Shown here piece after piece: positions 15,441-22,994 of a stretch of 64,000 nucleotides of DNA. Where the stretch lies: positions 1-64,000 of the forward strand of contig JAVBND010000083.1 in assembly GCA_031551775.1 (NCBI GenBank), in the 5' to 3' direction. The first letter of the stretch is position 1, and each line of letters begins with the position of its first letter. This DNA comes from Anaerozeibacter sp031551775 (lineage in GTDB: Bacteria > Bacillota > Clostridia > Christensenellales > Aristaeellaceae). The translations under genes and the position numbers were made by a program. The notes under the pieces are model-generated. The model ran no database searches. It saw only the letters and a list, made by a program, of their open reading frames with translations, and had not been told where the DNA came from.

Positions 15441-16187
15441 ATGGCAAAGAAGATCCTGCTGGCGGGCGAGAGCTGGGTCAGCTACACCACCCACGTAAAA
15501 GGGTTTGACGCGTTCTACACCTCGATTTACGAGGAAGGCGCGGGCGCGCTGATCGCGGCGCTTGAAAAGTCGGGCTTTGACGTGACCTACCTGCCCAATC
15601 ACCGGGCGATCAGGGAATTCCCGTTCACGGTAGAGGAACTGTTGGCGTATGACTGCGTGATCCTGTCCGACATCGGCTCGAACACGCTGCTGCTTCACCC
15701 CGATACCTTTGCCAGGAGCGTGCGCATGCCCAACCGCTGCCAAGTCATTCGCGACTACGTGTTCGCGGGCGGCGCGCTTTTGATGGTGGGCGGGTATTTT
15801 GCGTTCTCGGGCGTGGACGCCAAGTCAAAGTACGGCTCGACCGCAATCCGCGAAGTGCTGCCGGTTGAGTGCCTAACGGTGGATGACCTCATGGAGCACC
15901 CGGAAGGGGTGACGCCGGTGGTTCAGCACGACCATCCTTCCCTTAAAGACGTGCCGGGCGACTGGCCGCACTTCCTCGGCTACAACCAGACGCGCTTCGC
16001 CGCGGACTCGGATGTGGTCATGACGATCGATGGCGATCCGTTCCTGGCGTTCGGCGATTTCGGCAAGGGCCGTTCGGGCGCGTTTACGTCGGATTGCGTG
16101 CCGCACTGGGGGCCGCCGGAGTTTGTCAACTGGGCGGGCTACCAGCCGCTGTGGAAGGGCATTGTGGATTACTTGACTCAAAGATAG
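15441..16187 (+). CDS. Class I glutamine amidotransferase-like protein (DUF1355 type)
   Basis: A 248-residue protein of the GATase1-like DUF1355 family. Typical phrases are SYTTHVKGFDAF at the N-terminus, YDCVILSDIGSNTLLLHP, and GGYFAFSGVDAKSKYGSTAIREVLPV. The last replaces the Cys-containing nucleophile loop of real glutamine amidotransferases, so amidotransferase activity is doubtful. Members are common beside sugar-use genes, but here the neighbour is an EamA transporter. ATG 15441 follows GAAAGGGAGG. The cellular role is unknown. Confidence 0.8.
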   Translation: MAKKILLAGESWVSYTTHVKGFDAFYTSIYEEGAGALIAALEKSGFDVTYLPNHRAIREFPFTVEELLAYDCVILSDIGSNTLLLHPDTFARSVRMPNRCQVIRDYVFAGGALLMVGGYFAFSGVDAKSKYGSTAIREVLPVECLTVDDLMEHPEGVTPVVQHDHPSLKDVPGDWPHFLGYNQTRFAADSDVVMTIDGDPFLAFGDFGKGRSGAFTSDCVPHWGPPEFVNWAGYQPLWKGIVDYLTQR

Positions 16188-16196
16188 GAAAGCATT

Positions 16197-17063
16197 ATGC
16201 GATCAAGCAAGATTGGCATGGCGCAGATGGTCGTCTGCGCCATGTTGTGGAGCATATCGGGCGTCTTTTTTAAGCTTTTGACTTGCCATCCCTTTGTCAC
16301 GGCAGCGCTCAGGAGCGCGTTTGCCGCGGTGACGATCTTCTCCTACATGAAGATCAGGCGGCAAAAGTTCATCTGCAACCGAAGCGTCAAGCTGACGGCG
16401 CTGTTCTTGGCGGCGGTATTTTTTATGTTTGTAACGGCGAATCAGCTGACCACAGCCGCAAACGCGATTGTGCTGCAATACACCGCGCCGGTGTTCATAT
16501 TGATCTTCTCGGCGCTTTTTTTGAAGCAGAAGTTCTCAAAGGCGGACGTGTTCGTGGTAGCGGCGACGATTGGCGGCATCGCGCTGTTCTTTGTCGATAA
16601 ACTTGACGGCGGGCGTCTTGCGGGGAACCTGCTCGGCGTCGGGTCGGGCGTGGCGCTGGCCGGACTGTTTCTCACGGTGGGCGGCGCGAAGGATGAAGAA
16701 GAGCGCATGAGCGGGCTGCTGCTGGGCCAATTGGTGACGGTCGTGATCGGCCTTCCGTTCCTGGCGTTTACCGAGAACGTGCCGGACGCGAAGGCGATTG
16801 GGTATCTGGCGATTCTGGGCATACTGCAACTTGGCATTCCCTACATACTGTTTGCGCTCGCAAGCAAGAGCTGCCCGCCGCTCGCGTGCAGCCTGATCGG
16901 GATGATCGAGCCGCTGCTCAATCCGGTCTGGGTGGCGCTGTTTGACGGGGAAAAGCCCGGCATGTGGGCGTTGGCGGGCGGCGTGATCGTGGTCGCGTCG
17001 ATCGCTCTGTGGTGCGTTTTAAAAGACAGACAAGCTAAGGCGGGCATCCATGCGCGCGCGTAA
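16197..17063 (+). CDS. EamA/DMT-family transporter
   Basis: A 288-residue integral membrane protein with about ten helices in two EamA repeats (MAQMVVCAMLWSISGVFFK starts repeat 1; LGVGSGVALAGLFLTVGG starts repeat 2). The family exports amino acids, nucleosides or other small metabolites. The substrate cannot be read from sequence. It starts 9 bp after the GATase-like gene behind AGGAAA, so it is probably co-transcribed with it. Confidence 0.88.
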   Translation: MRSSKIGMAQMVVCAMLWSISGVFFKLLTCHPFVTAALRSAFAAVTIFSYMKIRRQKFICNRSVKLTALFLAAVFFMFVTANQLTTAANAIVLQYTAPVFILIFSALFLKQKFSKADVFVVAATIGGIALFFVDKLDGGRLAGNLLGVGSGVALAGLFLTVGGAKDEEERMSGLLLGQLVTVVIGLPFLAFTENVPDAKAIGYLAILGILQLGIPYILFALASKSCPPLACSLIGMIEPLLNPVWVALFDGEKPGMWALAGGVIVVASIALWCVLKDRQAKAGIHARA

Positions 17064-17092
17064 CCCTTGGCCTTTTATTCTTTACAAGATTC

Positions 17093-17101
17093 TGGTATAC
17101 T
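17093..17101 (+). promoter_or_regulatory. Extended -10 promoter of the hydrolase-Mur ligase-ddl operon
   Basis: TGG-TATACT (17093-17101), 29 bp before the ATG at 17131, with only a weak T-rich -35 region. Confidence 0.5.
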
Positions 17102-17130
17102 GATTTGAATCAAAATGCCGAGGTAGATCA

Positions 17131-17925
17131 ATGACCATCGAACTAAACGGCGCAACCGTATACTATGAGCAGCGCGGAACGGGCGATCCGGTGCTTTTGC
17201 TGCATGGTTGGGGCGGCAGTGGCGAAAGTTTCCTGCCCGTTACGCGCGATTTTGAACGATCGCTCCATATGACCGCGCTTGATTTTCCCGGGCACGCGCG
17301 CTCGAGCGATCCACCCGAGCCGTGGAGCGTGACCGAGTACATGGAGATGACCGCCGCGCTCATCAAAAGTCTTCACATCGAGGGCGCGCACGTCATTGCG
17401 CATTCTTTCGGCGGGCGCGTGGCGCTCGTGCTGGCGGCGACACACCCTGAGCTCGTGGGGAAAATGGTCTTAACCGGCGTGCCGGGCCTTAAATCCGAGA
17501 CGCCGCCGAAGGCTAAGCTGCGCGCAAAGCTCTATAGGGCGCTCAAGGGCGCCTGCGATAACGCCTTGACGCGCGCCCTTTTCGGCGAAAAGAGAATCGC
17601 CGCGTGGCGAAACAAGCTGCAAGTGAAGTTTGGCTCCGCCGACTACAAGGCGCTCTCGCCCGAGATGCGCAAGACTTTCTCCCGCGTGGTCAACCAGGAC
17701 CTGACGGGCTACCTTGCGCGCGTCAAGGCTCCGACGCTCCTCTTTTGGGGAGAAGAGGACACTGCCGCCCCGCTTTGGATGGGGCAAGTGATGGAGAAGA
17801 CCATCCCCGACGCGGGACTCGTCACGATGATGGGCGCCGGCCATTTTGCCTACCTCGACCGCTATCCGGATTTCCGCGCGGTCATTGAGAATTTCTTGTG
17901 CAAGGACGCGGGAGGGAATCGCTGA
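17131..17925 (+). CDS. Alpha/beta-fold hydrolase
   Basis: A 264-residue soluble hydrolase. It shows the oxyanion-hole motif LLHGWGGSGESF near residue 25, the nucleophile elbow AHSFGGR (Ser near 91) and the C-terminal GAGHFAYLDRYP histidine. A plausible acid lies in FWGEEDTAAP. The substrate is unknown. Its TGA shares bases with the ATG of the MurF-like ligase (TGATG). It is therefore part of a wall-precursor operon and may act on an ester or amide linked to that pathway, which is inference. Confidence 0.87.
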   Translation: MTIELNGATVYYEQRGTGDPVLLLHGWGGSGESFLPVTRDFERSLHMTALDFPGHARSSDPPEPWSVTEYMEMTAALIKSLHIEGAHVIAHSFGGRVALVLAATHPELVGKMVLTGVPGLKSETPPKAKLRAKLYRALKGACDNALTRALFGEKRIAAWRNKLQVKFGSADYKALSPEMRKTFSRVVNQDLTGYLARVKAPTLLFWGEEDTAAPLWMGQVMEKTIPDAGLVTMMGAGHFAYLDRYPDFRAVIENFLCKDAGGNR

Positions 17926-19523
17926 TGGGTTTTCTGAATGCGCTGGTGGTGTTGACGGTGACCGCCGTATGCGCCGCCTACAGCCGCTACTACTTGCATA
18001 TGTTCCAGCTTGAAAGCTATCAGCTCGACGGATATCGGCGCTGGCTTAATAAAAACCGCGACAAACTGCTGGGCGCGACGCTCAACCTGGGCGTACTGGC
18101 CACCATCGGCGATGTGGGCCTGAAACTCATCCTCAACATGTTCATGAGCGATCAGGCCGCGACCGTTGCCTCCACACTCATCGTGCTCGTCGCCTTCTCG
18201 GTCGCCTCGTGGCGGCTCAACCTCCTTCAGTACAAGACGAGCGAAAAAAAACCCTTCGCGCTGACGGCGCGCATGAAGCGGCTGTACGTTTGCCTGATCT
18301 TGGTCGCGCTTGCGGCATCGCTCTTGCTCAGCGCCTTGGGCGTGCCGGTTTATCTTCTGTTTGTGGGCGTTGCGTACCTGACGCTCGTCGCCGGGTTTAT
18401 CATGGCGCCCATCGAAAAACGCGTCAACGCGTTCTACCTGAACGAAGCCGCCGAGAAGCTTCAATCGAGGCCCGACCTCATCAAGATCGGCATTACCGGC
18501 TCGTTTGGCAAAACCTCCACCAAGTTTATCCTTGCGGCGATCCTCAAGGAAAAATACGACGTGCTGGCGACGCCTTCCTCGTTCAATACGCCGATGGGCC
18601 TGACCCGCGTGATCCGCGAGCAACTGGAACCCCACCATCAGGTGTTTCTGGCCGAGATGGGCGCGCGCCACGTGGGCGATATCCAGGAACTGACCGACCT
18701 CGTGCATCCGACCATCGGCGTTTTGACGAGCGTCGGGCCGCAGCACCTTGAGACCTTCGGCACGATTGACAACGTCGCCAAGACCAAGTATGAATTGATC
18801 GAAGCTTTGCCCTCAAACGGCGTGGCGTTCTTTGCCGCCGACGGAGGGATTGTGGATGAACTGTTCAAGAAGACCGCGATTGAAAAATACCGCGCGGGAC
18901 TTGGCGGCGGGTTCCTCAATATGTATGCGGAGGACATTGAGGTTGGCCCCAAGGGCAGCCGCTTTACGCTGTGCGACGCCGAGGGCGGACGTGCCGCGTG
19001 CGAGACGAAACTCCTCGGGCGGCACAATATCGCGAACATCGTCCTGTGCTGCGCGGTCGCAAAGCGCCTGGGGTTGACGCTTCAGGAGATTGCGCGCGGC
19101 GTCAAGCGCGCCCAGAGCGTCGAGCACCGGCTTGAGCTGATCCAGGGCGCGAGCGGCATGACCATCATTGACGACGCGTTCAACGCCAACCCCGTGGGCG
19201 CGCAGGCGGCGCTTGACGTATTGCGCCAGTTTCCGGGCAGGCGCGTGATCGTGACGCCGGGCCTGGTCGAACAGGGCGAGCAGGAAGCCGAACTCAACTA
19301 CCGCTTTGGCACGCAGATGGCGGGCAGTTGCGATGTGGCGATCCTGGTCGGGCGCAAGAAGAGCCAGCCGATCCTGAAAGGCGCGCTCGAGGGCGGAATG
19401 ACGCAGGAACAGGTGACGGTTGTCGCGAGCCTGGACGAGGCGACTGCCGTGCTCGGGCGCATCGGACGGCCCGGCGACGTCATACTATTTGAGAATGACT
19501 TGCCGGACAATTACAGTGAGTAA
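17925..19523 (+). CDS. Membrane-anchored MurF-like Mur ligase
   Basis: A 532-residue ATP-dependent ligase of the Mur family with an unusual N-terminus. The first ~165 residues contain four to five hydrophobic segments instead of the UDP-binding Mur domain. The central domain starts with the P-loop GSFGKTSTK near residue 190, then has SSFNTPMGLT, AEMGARHVGDI and VGPQHLETFG. A C-terminal domain carries DDAFNANPVGAQAAL, as in MurF. The natural reading is a MurF-type ligase adding D-Ala-D-Ala or a similar dipeptide, supported by the ddl gene directly downstream. Loss of the UDP-sugar domain could mean a different acceptor, for example a lipid-linked one. Confidence 0.82.
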   Translation: MGFLNALVVLTVTAVCAAYSRYYLHMFQLESYQLDGYRRWLNKNRDKLLGATLNLGVLATIGDVGLKLILNMFMSDQAATVASTLIVLVAFSVASWRLNLLQYKTSEKKPFALTARMKRLYVCLILVALAASLLLSALGVPVYLLFVGVAYLTLVAGFIMAPIEKRVNAFYLNEAAEKLQSRPDLIKIGITGSFGKTSTKFILAAILKEKYDVLATPSSFNTPMGLTRVIREQLEPHHQVFLAEMGARHVGDIQELTDLVHPTIGVLTSVGPQHLETFGTIDNVAKTKYELIEALPSNGVAFFAADGGIVDELFKKTAIEKYRAGLGGGFLNMYAEDIEVGPKGSRFTLCDAEGGRAACETKLLGRHNIANIVLCCAVAKRLGLTLQEIARGVKRAQSVEHRLELIQGASGMTIIDDAFNANPVGAQAALDVLRQFPGRRVIVTPGLVEQGEQEAELNYRFGTQMAGSCDVAILVGRKKSQPILKGALEGGMTQEQVTVVASLDEATAVLGRIGRPGDVILFENDLPDNYSE

Positions 19524-19548
19524 TCTTTTCAATCTCGGAGGGCATTGT

Positions 19549-20736
19549 ATGAAAAATCTGGCCGTAATCTATGGAAGCCGCACCTGCGAACACGATGTAT
19601 CGATCATTTCGGGGCTTCAGGCCGTGGAAGCGGCGCGCAGCGCGGGCTATGAAGTGACCCCGGTGTACATCGGCCGCGAGGGAAGGTGGTATGTGGGCGA
19701 CCTTCTAAAGGATGTCAATTTCTACAAGCAATTTGACGAAAGCAGGGTTACGCGCGTGCTGCCGCTGGGCGAAGGCGGGAAGCTGGTTCTCATCAAGTAC
19801 CCGGAGGAGAAGAAGGCGCTGTTTGGCCCCGGCAAGACGGTCGTGGCGGCATGCGACGCGGCGATGCCGGTCATGCATGGCATGAACGGCGAGGATGGTA
19901 CGCTGCAAGGCATGCTTGAACTGATGGACGTGCCCTATACCTCGGCGGGCGTCCTGGGTTCCTCCGTCGGCATGGACAAGGTTGCCATGAAGCTCCTGTT
20001 CAGGGGCGCGGGCTTTCCGGTGCTGCCCGGGGAGTATCTCGACCGGGACGATTGGGCGCGCGATCGCGAAGGCGCGCTTGACCGGCTCGAAAAGGCGCTT
20101 CCTTATCCAATGATTGTCAAGCCCGCCAACCTTGGCTCGTCCATCGGCATAAGCCGCGCCGACGACCGAGAAAAGTTGGCCGACGCGCTTGACGTGGCCG
20201 CATCTTATGACAGGCGGCTGTTGATCGAGAAAGGCGTTACCAAGCTCAGGGAAGTCAACTGTGCGGTGCTGGGATACGCGGGCGACGTGAAGGCGTCGGT
20301 GACCGAAATGCCGGTCAGTTGGGAAGCGTTCCTGACCTTTGACGAGAAGTACCTGTCAAGCGCCAAGGGCGGAAGCAAGGGCATGGAATCGCTAAAACGC
20401 CAGGTACCCGCACCGATCGGCGATGAAATGACCCGGCGCGTGCAGGAACTGTCGGTTGCTGTGTTCAAGGCGCTCGACTGCAAGGGCGTGGTACGCATCG
20501 ACTACATTCTGGACGGCGAGGATGACGCGCTTTACTTAAACGAGATCAACACCATCCCCGGCTCGCTCGCGTTCTACCTGTGGGAGGCGACCGGACTGAG
20601 CTTTGGCGAGATGGTCGATAAGATGGTCGAATACGCGATCCGCGCGAACGCCGACAAGCGCAAGAGCGTGTTTTCGTTTAAGTCCGACATCCTAAACAAG
20701 GTCGGCGGCGGGGCCAAGGGGAAGCTTCACAAATAA
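19549..20736 (+). CDS. ddl: D-alanine-D-alanine ligase
   Basis: A 395-residue ATP-grasp ligase that joins D-Ala-D-Ala, or another D-Ala-X dipeptide, in the cytosol. The N-terminal motif is GSRTCEHDVSIISG, a variant of the usual GGxSxEHxVS. MNGEDGTLQGMLELMDVPYTSAGVLGSSVGMDK, VKPANLGSSIGIS and the metal-binding NEINTIPGSLAFYLW follow. The last differs from the NTxPGMT of common Ddl. It is longer than typical Ddl (~350). ATG 19549 follows CGGAGGGC. Its position after a MurF-like ligase suggests a dedicated pair. Confidence 0.88.
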   Translation: MKNLAVIYGSRTCEHDVSIISGLQAVEAARSAGYEVTPVYIGREGRWYVGDLLKDVNFYKQFDESRVTRVLPLGEGGKLVLIKYPEEKKALFGPGKTVVAACDAAMPVMHGMNGEDGTLQGMLELMDVPYTSAGVLGSSVGMDKVAMKLLFRGAGFPVLPGEYLDRDDWARDREGALDRLEKALPYPMIVKPANLGSSIGISRADDREKLADALDVAASYDRRLLIEKGVTKLREVNCAVLGYAGDVKASVTEMPVSWEAFLTFDEKYLSSAKGGSKGMESLKRQVPAPIGDEMTRRVQELSVAVFKALDCKGVVRIDYILDGEDDALYLNEINTIPGSLAFYLWEATGLSFGEMVDKMVEYAIRANADKRKSVFSFKSDILNKVGGGAKGKLHK

Positions 20737-20753
20737 ACGGCGGATAAAAACAA

Positions 20754-20802
20754 GAGGGCCGACGCACCGATGAACCGGCGCGCCGACCCTCCTTGGTTTT
20801 TC
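20754..20802. terminator. Bidirectional terminator between ddl and the DUF4097 gene
   Basis: GAGGGCCGACGCACC pairs with GGCGCGCCGACCCTC across an 8-nt loop using G-T wobbles. A T-rich run follows on the + strand, and TTGTTTTT follows on the minus strand. It serves both convergent operons. Confidence 0.75.
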
Positions 20803-20804
20803 GA

Positions 20805-21629
20805 TTATCCCGCAAATGTCACGTCGATTGGCCCGTTGGTGGTGCGTATGGTGAGCGTCCTTGCGCCCCTGCCGCCGTCGGTCAGCTTGTTGCGGCCATT
20901 GGTGGTCCGGCTGGACACCGTGTAGTCCTCGGGCGCGCCCGTTAATGTCCCGCGCACCGCGCCGTTTGTGGTGGTGTATTCGCCCGTCTGAGCGCTCACT
21001 GCGTCAAGCGAGATCGGTCCGTTGGTCGTATGGGCGGTGATGGCATTCACGCTCAGGCGCTTGAGGTTGATCGCGCCGTTGGTCGTCCTGAGGCTTGCAT
21101 CGCTTTGGCACTCGATGTCCGCGAGCGTGATCGGGCCATTGGTGGTCTTGGCTGTCAATGACTTCATGTTGACGTTTTCTATATTGACCTTGCCGTTGAT
21201 CGTTGAAAGCGCCATGGGCACCGATGTGCCCACCGGGACGTGCAGCACCAGTTTGACGTTGATCGTCGAAATGCCGAAGCTGAACATCTTGTACCAGGGC
21301 CGCTTGTCCACAAACCGGGCGAACAGGGTGCCGCTCCCGTCCACGCCCACGTCGTATCCCTCGTCCCCGCGCTCGTAGTAATCCACGCGCCACTCGCCGT
21401 CCGTGGACGGCACGACCTCGATTGCGTGGTTGACATCTCTCAGCTCGACCGCCCTGACGACATCGACTGCCGAAGCGCCTTGCTCGGCCAATGGCGAGAA
21501 GCTTTTGGACTCAAAAGGGCCGCGCGTGTCCAAGTTGTCCACATTGAATCCCGCCATGGCAAATCCGGCCAAGCTGATCACGATGCCCACCCCCAACAGT
21601 CTTAATGCGTATTTCGCCAACTTTTTCAT
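20805..21629 (-). CDS. DUF4097 beta-helix protein with signal anchor
   Basis: A 274-residue protein with an N-terminal hydrophobic segment (about residues 10-27) and a mature part built of repeating strands with TTNG turns. TTNGPI, TTNGAI, TTNGPI, TTNGAV, TTNGRN and TTNGPI recur from about residue 165, the hallmark of DUF4097 adhesin-like beta-solenoids. These commonly sit in PadR-DUF1700-DUF4097 operons thought to respond to envelope stress. It begins directly after the DUF1700 stop with no spacing. Confidence 0.87.
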   Translation of the reverse strand: MKKLAKYALRLLGVGIVISLAGFAMAGFNVDNLDTRGPFESKSFSPLAEQGASAVDVVRAVELRDVNHAIEVVPSTDGEWRVDYYERGDEGYDVGVDGSGTLFARFVDKRPWYKMFSFGISTINVKLVLHVPVGTSVPMALSTINGKVNIENVNMKSLTAKTTNGPITLADIECQSDASLRTTNGAINLKRLSVNAITAHTTNGPISLDAVSAQTGEYTTTNGAVRGTLTGAPEDYTVSSRTTNGRNKLTDGGRGARTLTIRTTNGPIDVTFAG

Positions 21630-22199
21630 CTATGCCGCCCCCTTTTTGCGTTCGCGAATCTTGCGCGTGAGCTTTTGCGTCATGGCGCTTGCCCATTGGG
21701 CTGATTTAGTCACCGGCTGGTACAAGAGCAGTCCGAGAGAGAGACACACGAGGCCGATCCCCACCTGAAACATGCCGCTCGCCGGTTGGGCAATGGTATA
21801 GAACAAACCCACGACAGATGCAGCGATGCCCGCAAAAAAGAGCGCGATCGCGGTGGCGGCGAGCGCCAGCCATACGGCCCAGATTGTCACCATCAGCGCA
21901 ACCGCCACAGCCGCCAGCCCCAAAAGCAGCGGCGCCCAGAGCGGCGCGCCCGCAACCGTCAGCGCGGTCTTGACCCGATCCGGTTTCTTAAGCGGCGGCG
22001 CGCTTAGCCCCTCGGACAGGATGCGGTTCGAAATGACTTCTATGGGTTCAAGGCTCGCGACCGCCTCTTCTTCGTTCATGCCCTCTTCCATCCGGTCGGA
22101 GAGCATCTCATCGTAATAGGCGGCGAACTTCTCCCGCTCAACCGTGCCCAACCGGCTTAACTTTTTTGTCAGCTCTTTCAAAAATTCAGCCTTGGTCAT
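21630..22199 (-). CDS. DUF1700 membrane protein with HAAS domain
   Basis: A 189-residue protein. The first ~70 residues form the HAAS signalling domain (MTKAEFLKELTKKLSRL ... YYDEMLSDRMEEGMNEEEAVASL). Four hydrophobic helices and a basic C-terminus follow. HAAS domains typically interact with PadR-like regulators encoded beside them. ATG 22199 is preferred because it aligns with the conserved domain start and has GAGGAG upstream, inside the padR 3' end (14-bp overlap). Confidence 0.86.
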   Translation of the reverse strand: MTKAEFLKELTKKLSRLGTVEREKFAAYYDEMLSDRMEEGMNEEEAVASLEPIEVISNRILSEGLSAPPLKKPDRVKTALTVAGAPLWAPLLLGLAAVAVALMVTIWAVWLALAATAIALFFAGIAASVVGLFYTIAQPASGMFQVGIGLVCLSLGLLLYQPVTKSAQWASAMTQKLTRKIRERKKGAA

Positions 22200-22509
22200 T
22201 TGAAAAGCTCCTCTCAATGAATTCATATACGGCCATGATCTGACGCCATTGCGTTTGGAATTCCCGAATGCGTTCGCGCCCCGTACCGGTCAGTTTGTAA
22301 TACTTGCGCAGGCGACCATTGTGCTCAATGGAATACACTTTGAGGCAATCTGCCCCTTCCAGCCGCTTCAGAATCGGATAAAGCGTGGATTCGGAGATCT
22401 CGATCACCGGCGATACATCCTTGATGATCTGATACCCGTAGGAATCGCGCCGGTTCAGCGCCGCCAATACGCAAATGTCGAGCACCCCGCGCTTAAGTTG
22501 CATATCCAC
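22186..22509 (-). CDS. PadR family transcriptional regulator
   Basis: A 107-residue winged-helix protein: QLKRGVLDICVLAALNRRDSYGYQIIKDV, then ISESTLYPILKRLEGADCLKVYSIEHNGRLRKYYKLT, which is the canonical PadR core with a short C-terminal dimer helix. Start GTG 22509 is chosen because GGGAGG lies 7 nt upstream; the ATG two codons in is the alternative. First gene of the padR-DUF1700-DUF4097 operon. A palindrome overlaps its -10 box, so it probably represses its own operon. Confidence 0.92.
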   Translation of the reverse strand: MDMQLKRGVLDICVLAALNRRDSYGYQIIKDVSPVIEISESTLYPILKRLEGADCLKVYSIEHNGRLRKYYKLTGTGRERIREFQTQWRQIMAVYEFIERSFSNDQG

Positions 22510-22530
22510 GACAACACCTCCCGTCGCGAT

Positions 22531-22561
22531 ATACTATACGACACGTAGTATTGTGTGTCAA
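22531..22561 (-). promoter_or_regulatory. padR operon promoter with overlapping operator
   Basis: On the minus strand TTGACA (22556-22561), 17 bp, TATAGT (22533-22538). The inverted repeat ATACTA-N9-TAGTAT (22531-22551) spans the -10 box and spacer. PadR regulators commonly bind ATAC/GTAT-type palindromes, so autorepression is a reasonable inference. Confidence 0.7.
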
Positions 22562-22799
22562 GGGGTTTTGGGTTTTCTAAGAAAATTCTCATAAACCCAA
22601 CTGCGGGCCCTCCATGTGCGTATAATAAGTGTAGGCATGCTTACTTGTCACAGAGGGGGTGGACCGGTGCTGAGCGAACGGGAATACGCGGAAGGTCTGG
22701 GGCAACGGACATGAGATATAGGCAGCGGTAGCGAAGATGGGAAAAAAGAGGATGGCGCGTACAACCAGACGGAGACTACAAAATAGAATTGTACAGGGC
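22562..22799. other. Intergenic stretch without recognised features
   Basis: A 238-bp segment between the padR promoter and the promoter of the CorC/HlyC leader. It includes a TATAATAAG-like word near 22621 and purine-rich sequence, but no gene, terminator or repeat that I can support. Confidence 0.5.
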
Positions 22800-22828
22800 T
22801 TGACAAGCGCGCAGGATCGCGGTATAAT
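22800..22828 (+). promoter_or_regulatory. Consensus promoter of the CorC/HlyC leader
   Basis: TTGACA (22800-22805), 17 bp, TATAAT (22823-22828): both boxes perfect. It lies 165 bp before the start codon, giving a long untranslated leader. Confidence 0.85.
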
Positions 22829-22834
22829 GCCTTC

Positions 22835-22994
22835 TCAGAGAACTTGATGAGAGGAACCACGATTGATGGAAGACCCCGCTGGCGACGCCGGCCCGAGTAA
22901 TCATAGACGGAATTTATTCTAGGTATAGCCATCGCAGACGCGGGGGCTATGCCTTTTGTGTCTGCGCGGCGCCAATTCAAAGGAGAGAAAAGTT
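22835..22994 (+). ncRNA. Structured leader RNA with a terminator/antiterminator switch
   Basis: About 160 nt of leader. A GCTGGC/GCCGGC hairpin lies near 22888. Then GGTATAGCC (22922-22930) pairs with GGCTATGCC (22945-22953), directly followed by TTTT, forming an intrinsic terminator just ahead of the gene. An alternative stem CGCAGAC (22932-22938) with GTCTGCG (22960-22966) would trap the terminator's 3' arm. The two are mutually exclusive as simple stems. This is the layout of a transcriptional riboswitch or attenuator. I could not match the upstream part to a known class such as M-box, yybP-ykoY or NiCo. The gene controlled, a CorC/HlyC transporter, suggests a metal-ion ligand (inference). 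Confidence 0.55.

Noticed and set aside
22835..22994. Assignment of the leader to M-box, yybP-ykoY, NiCo or fluoride riboswitch
   Set aside because: None of the conserved words of those classes could be found by eye. It is left as an unclassified candidate.
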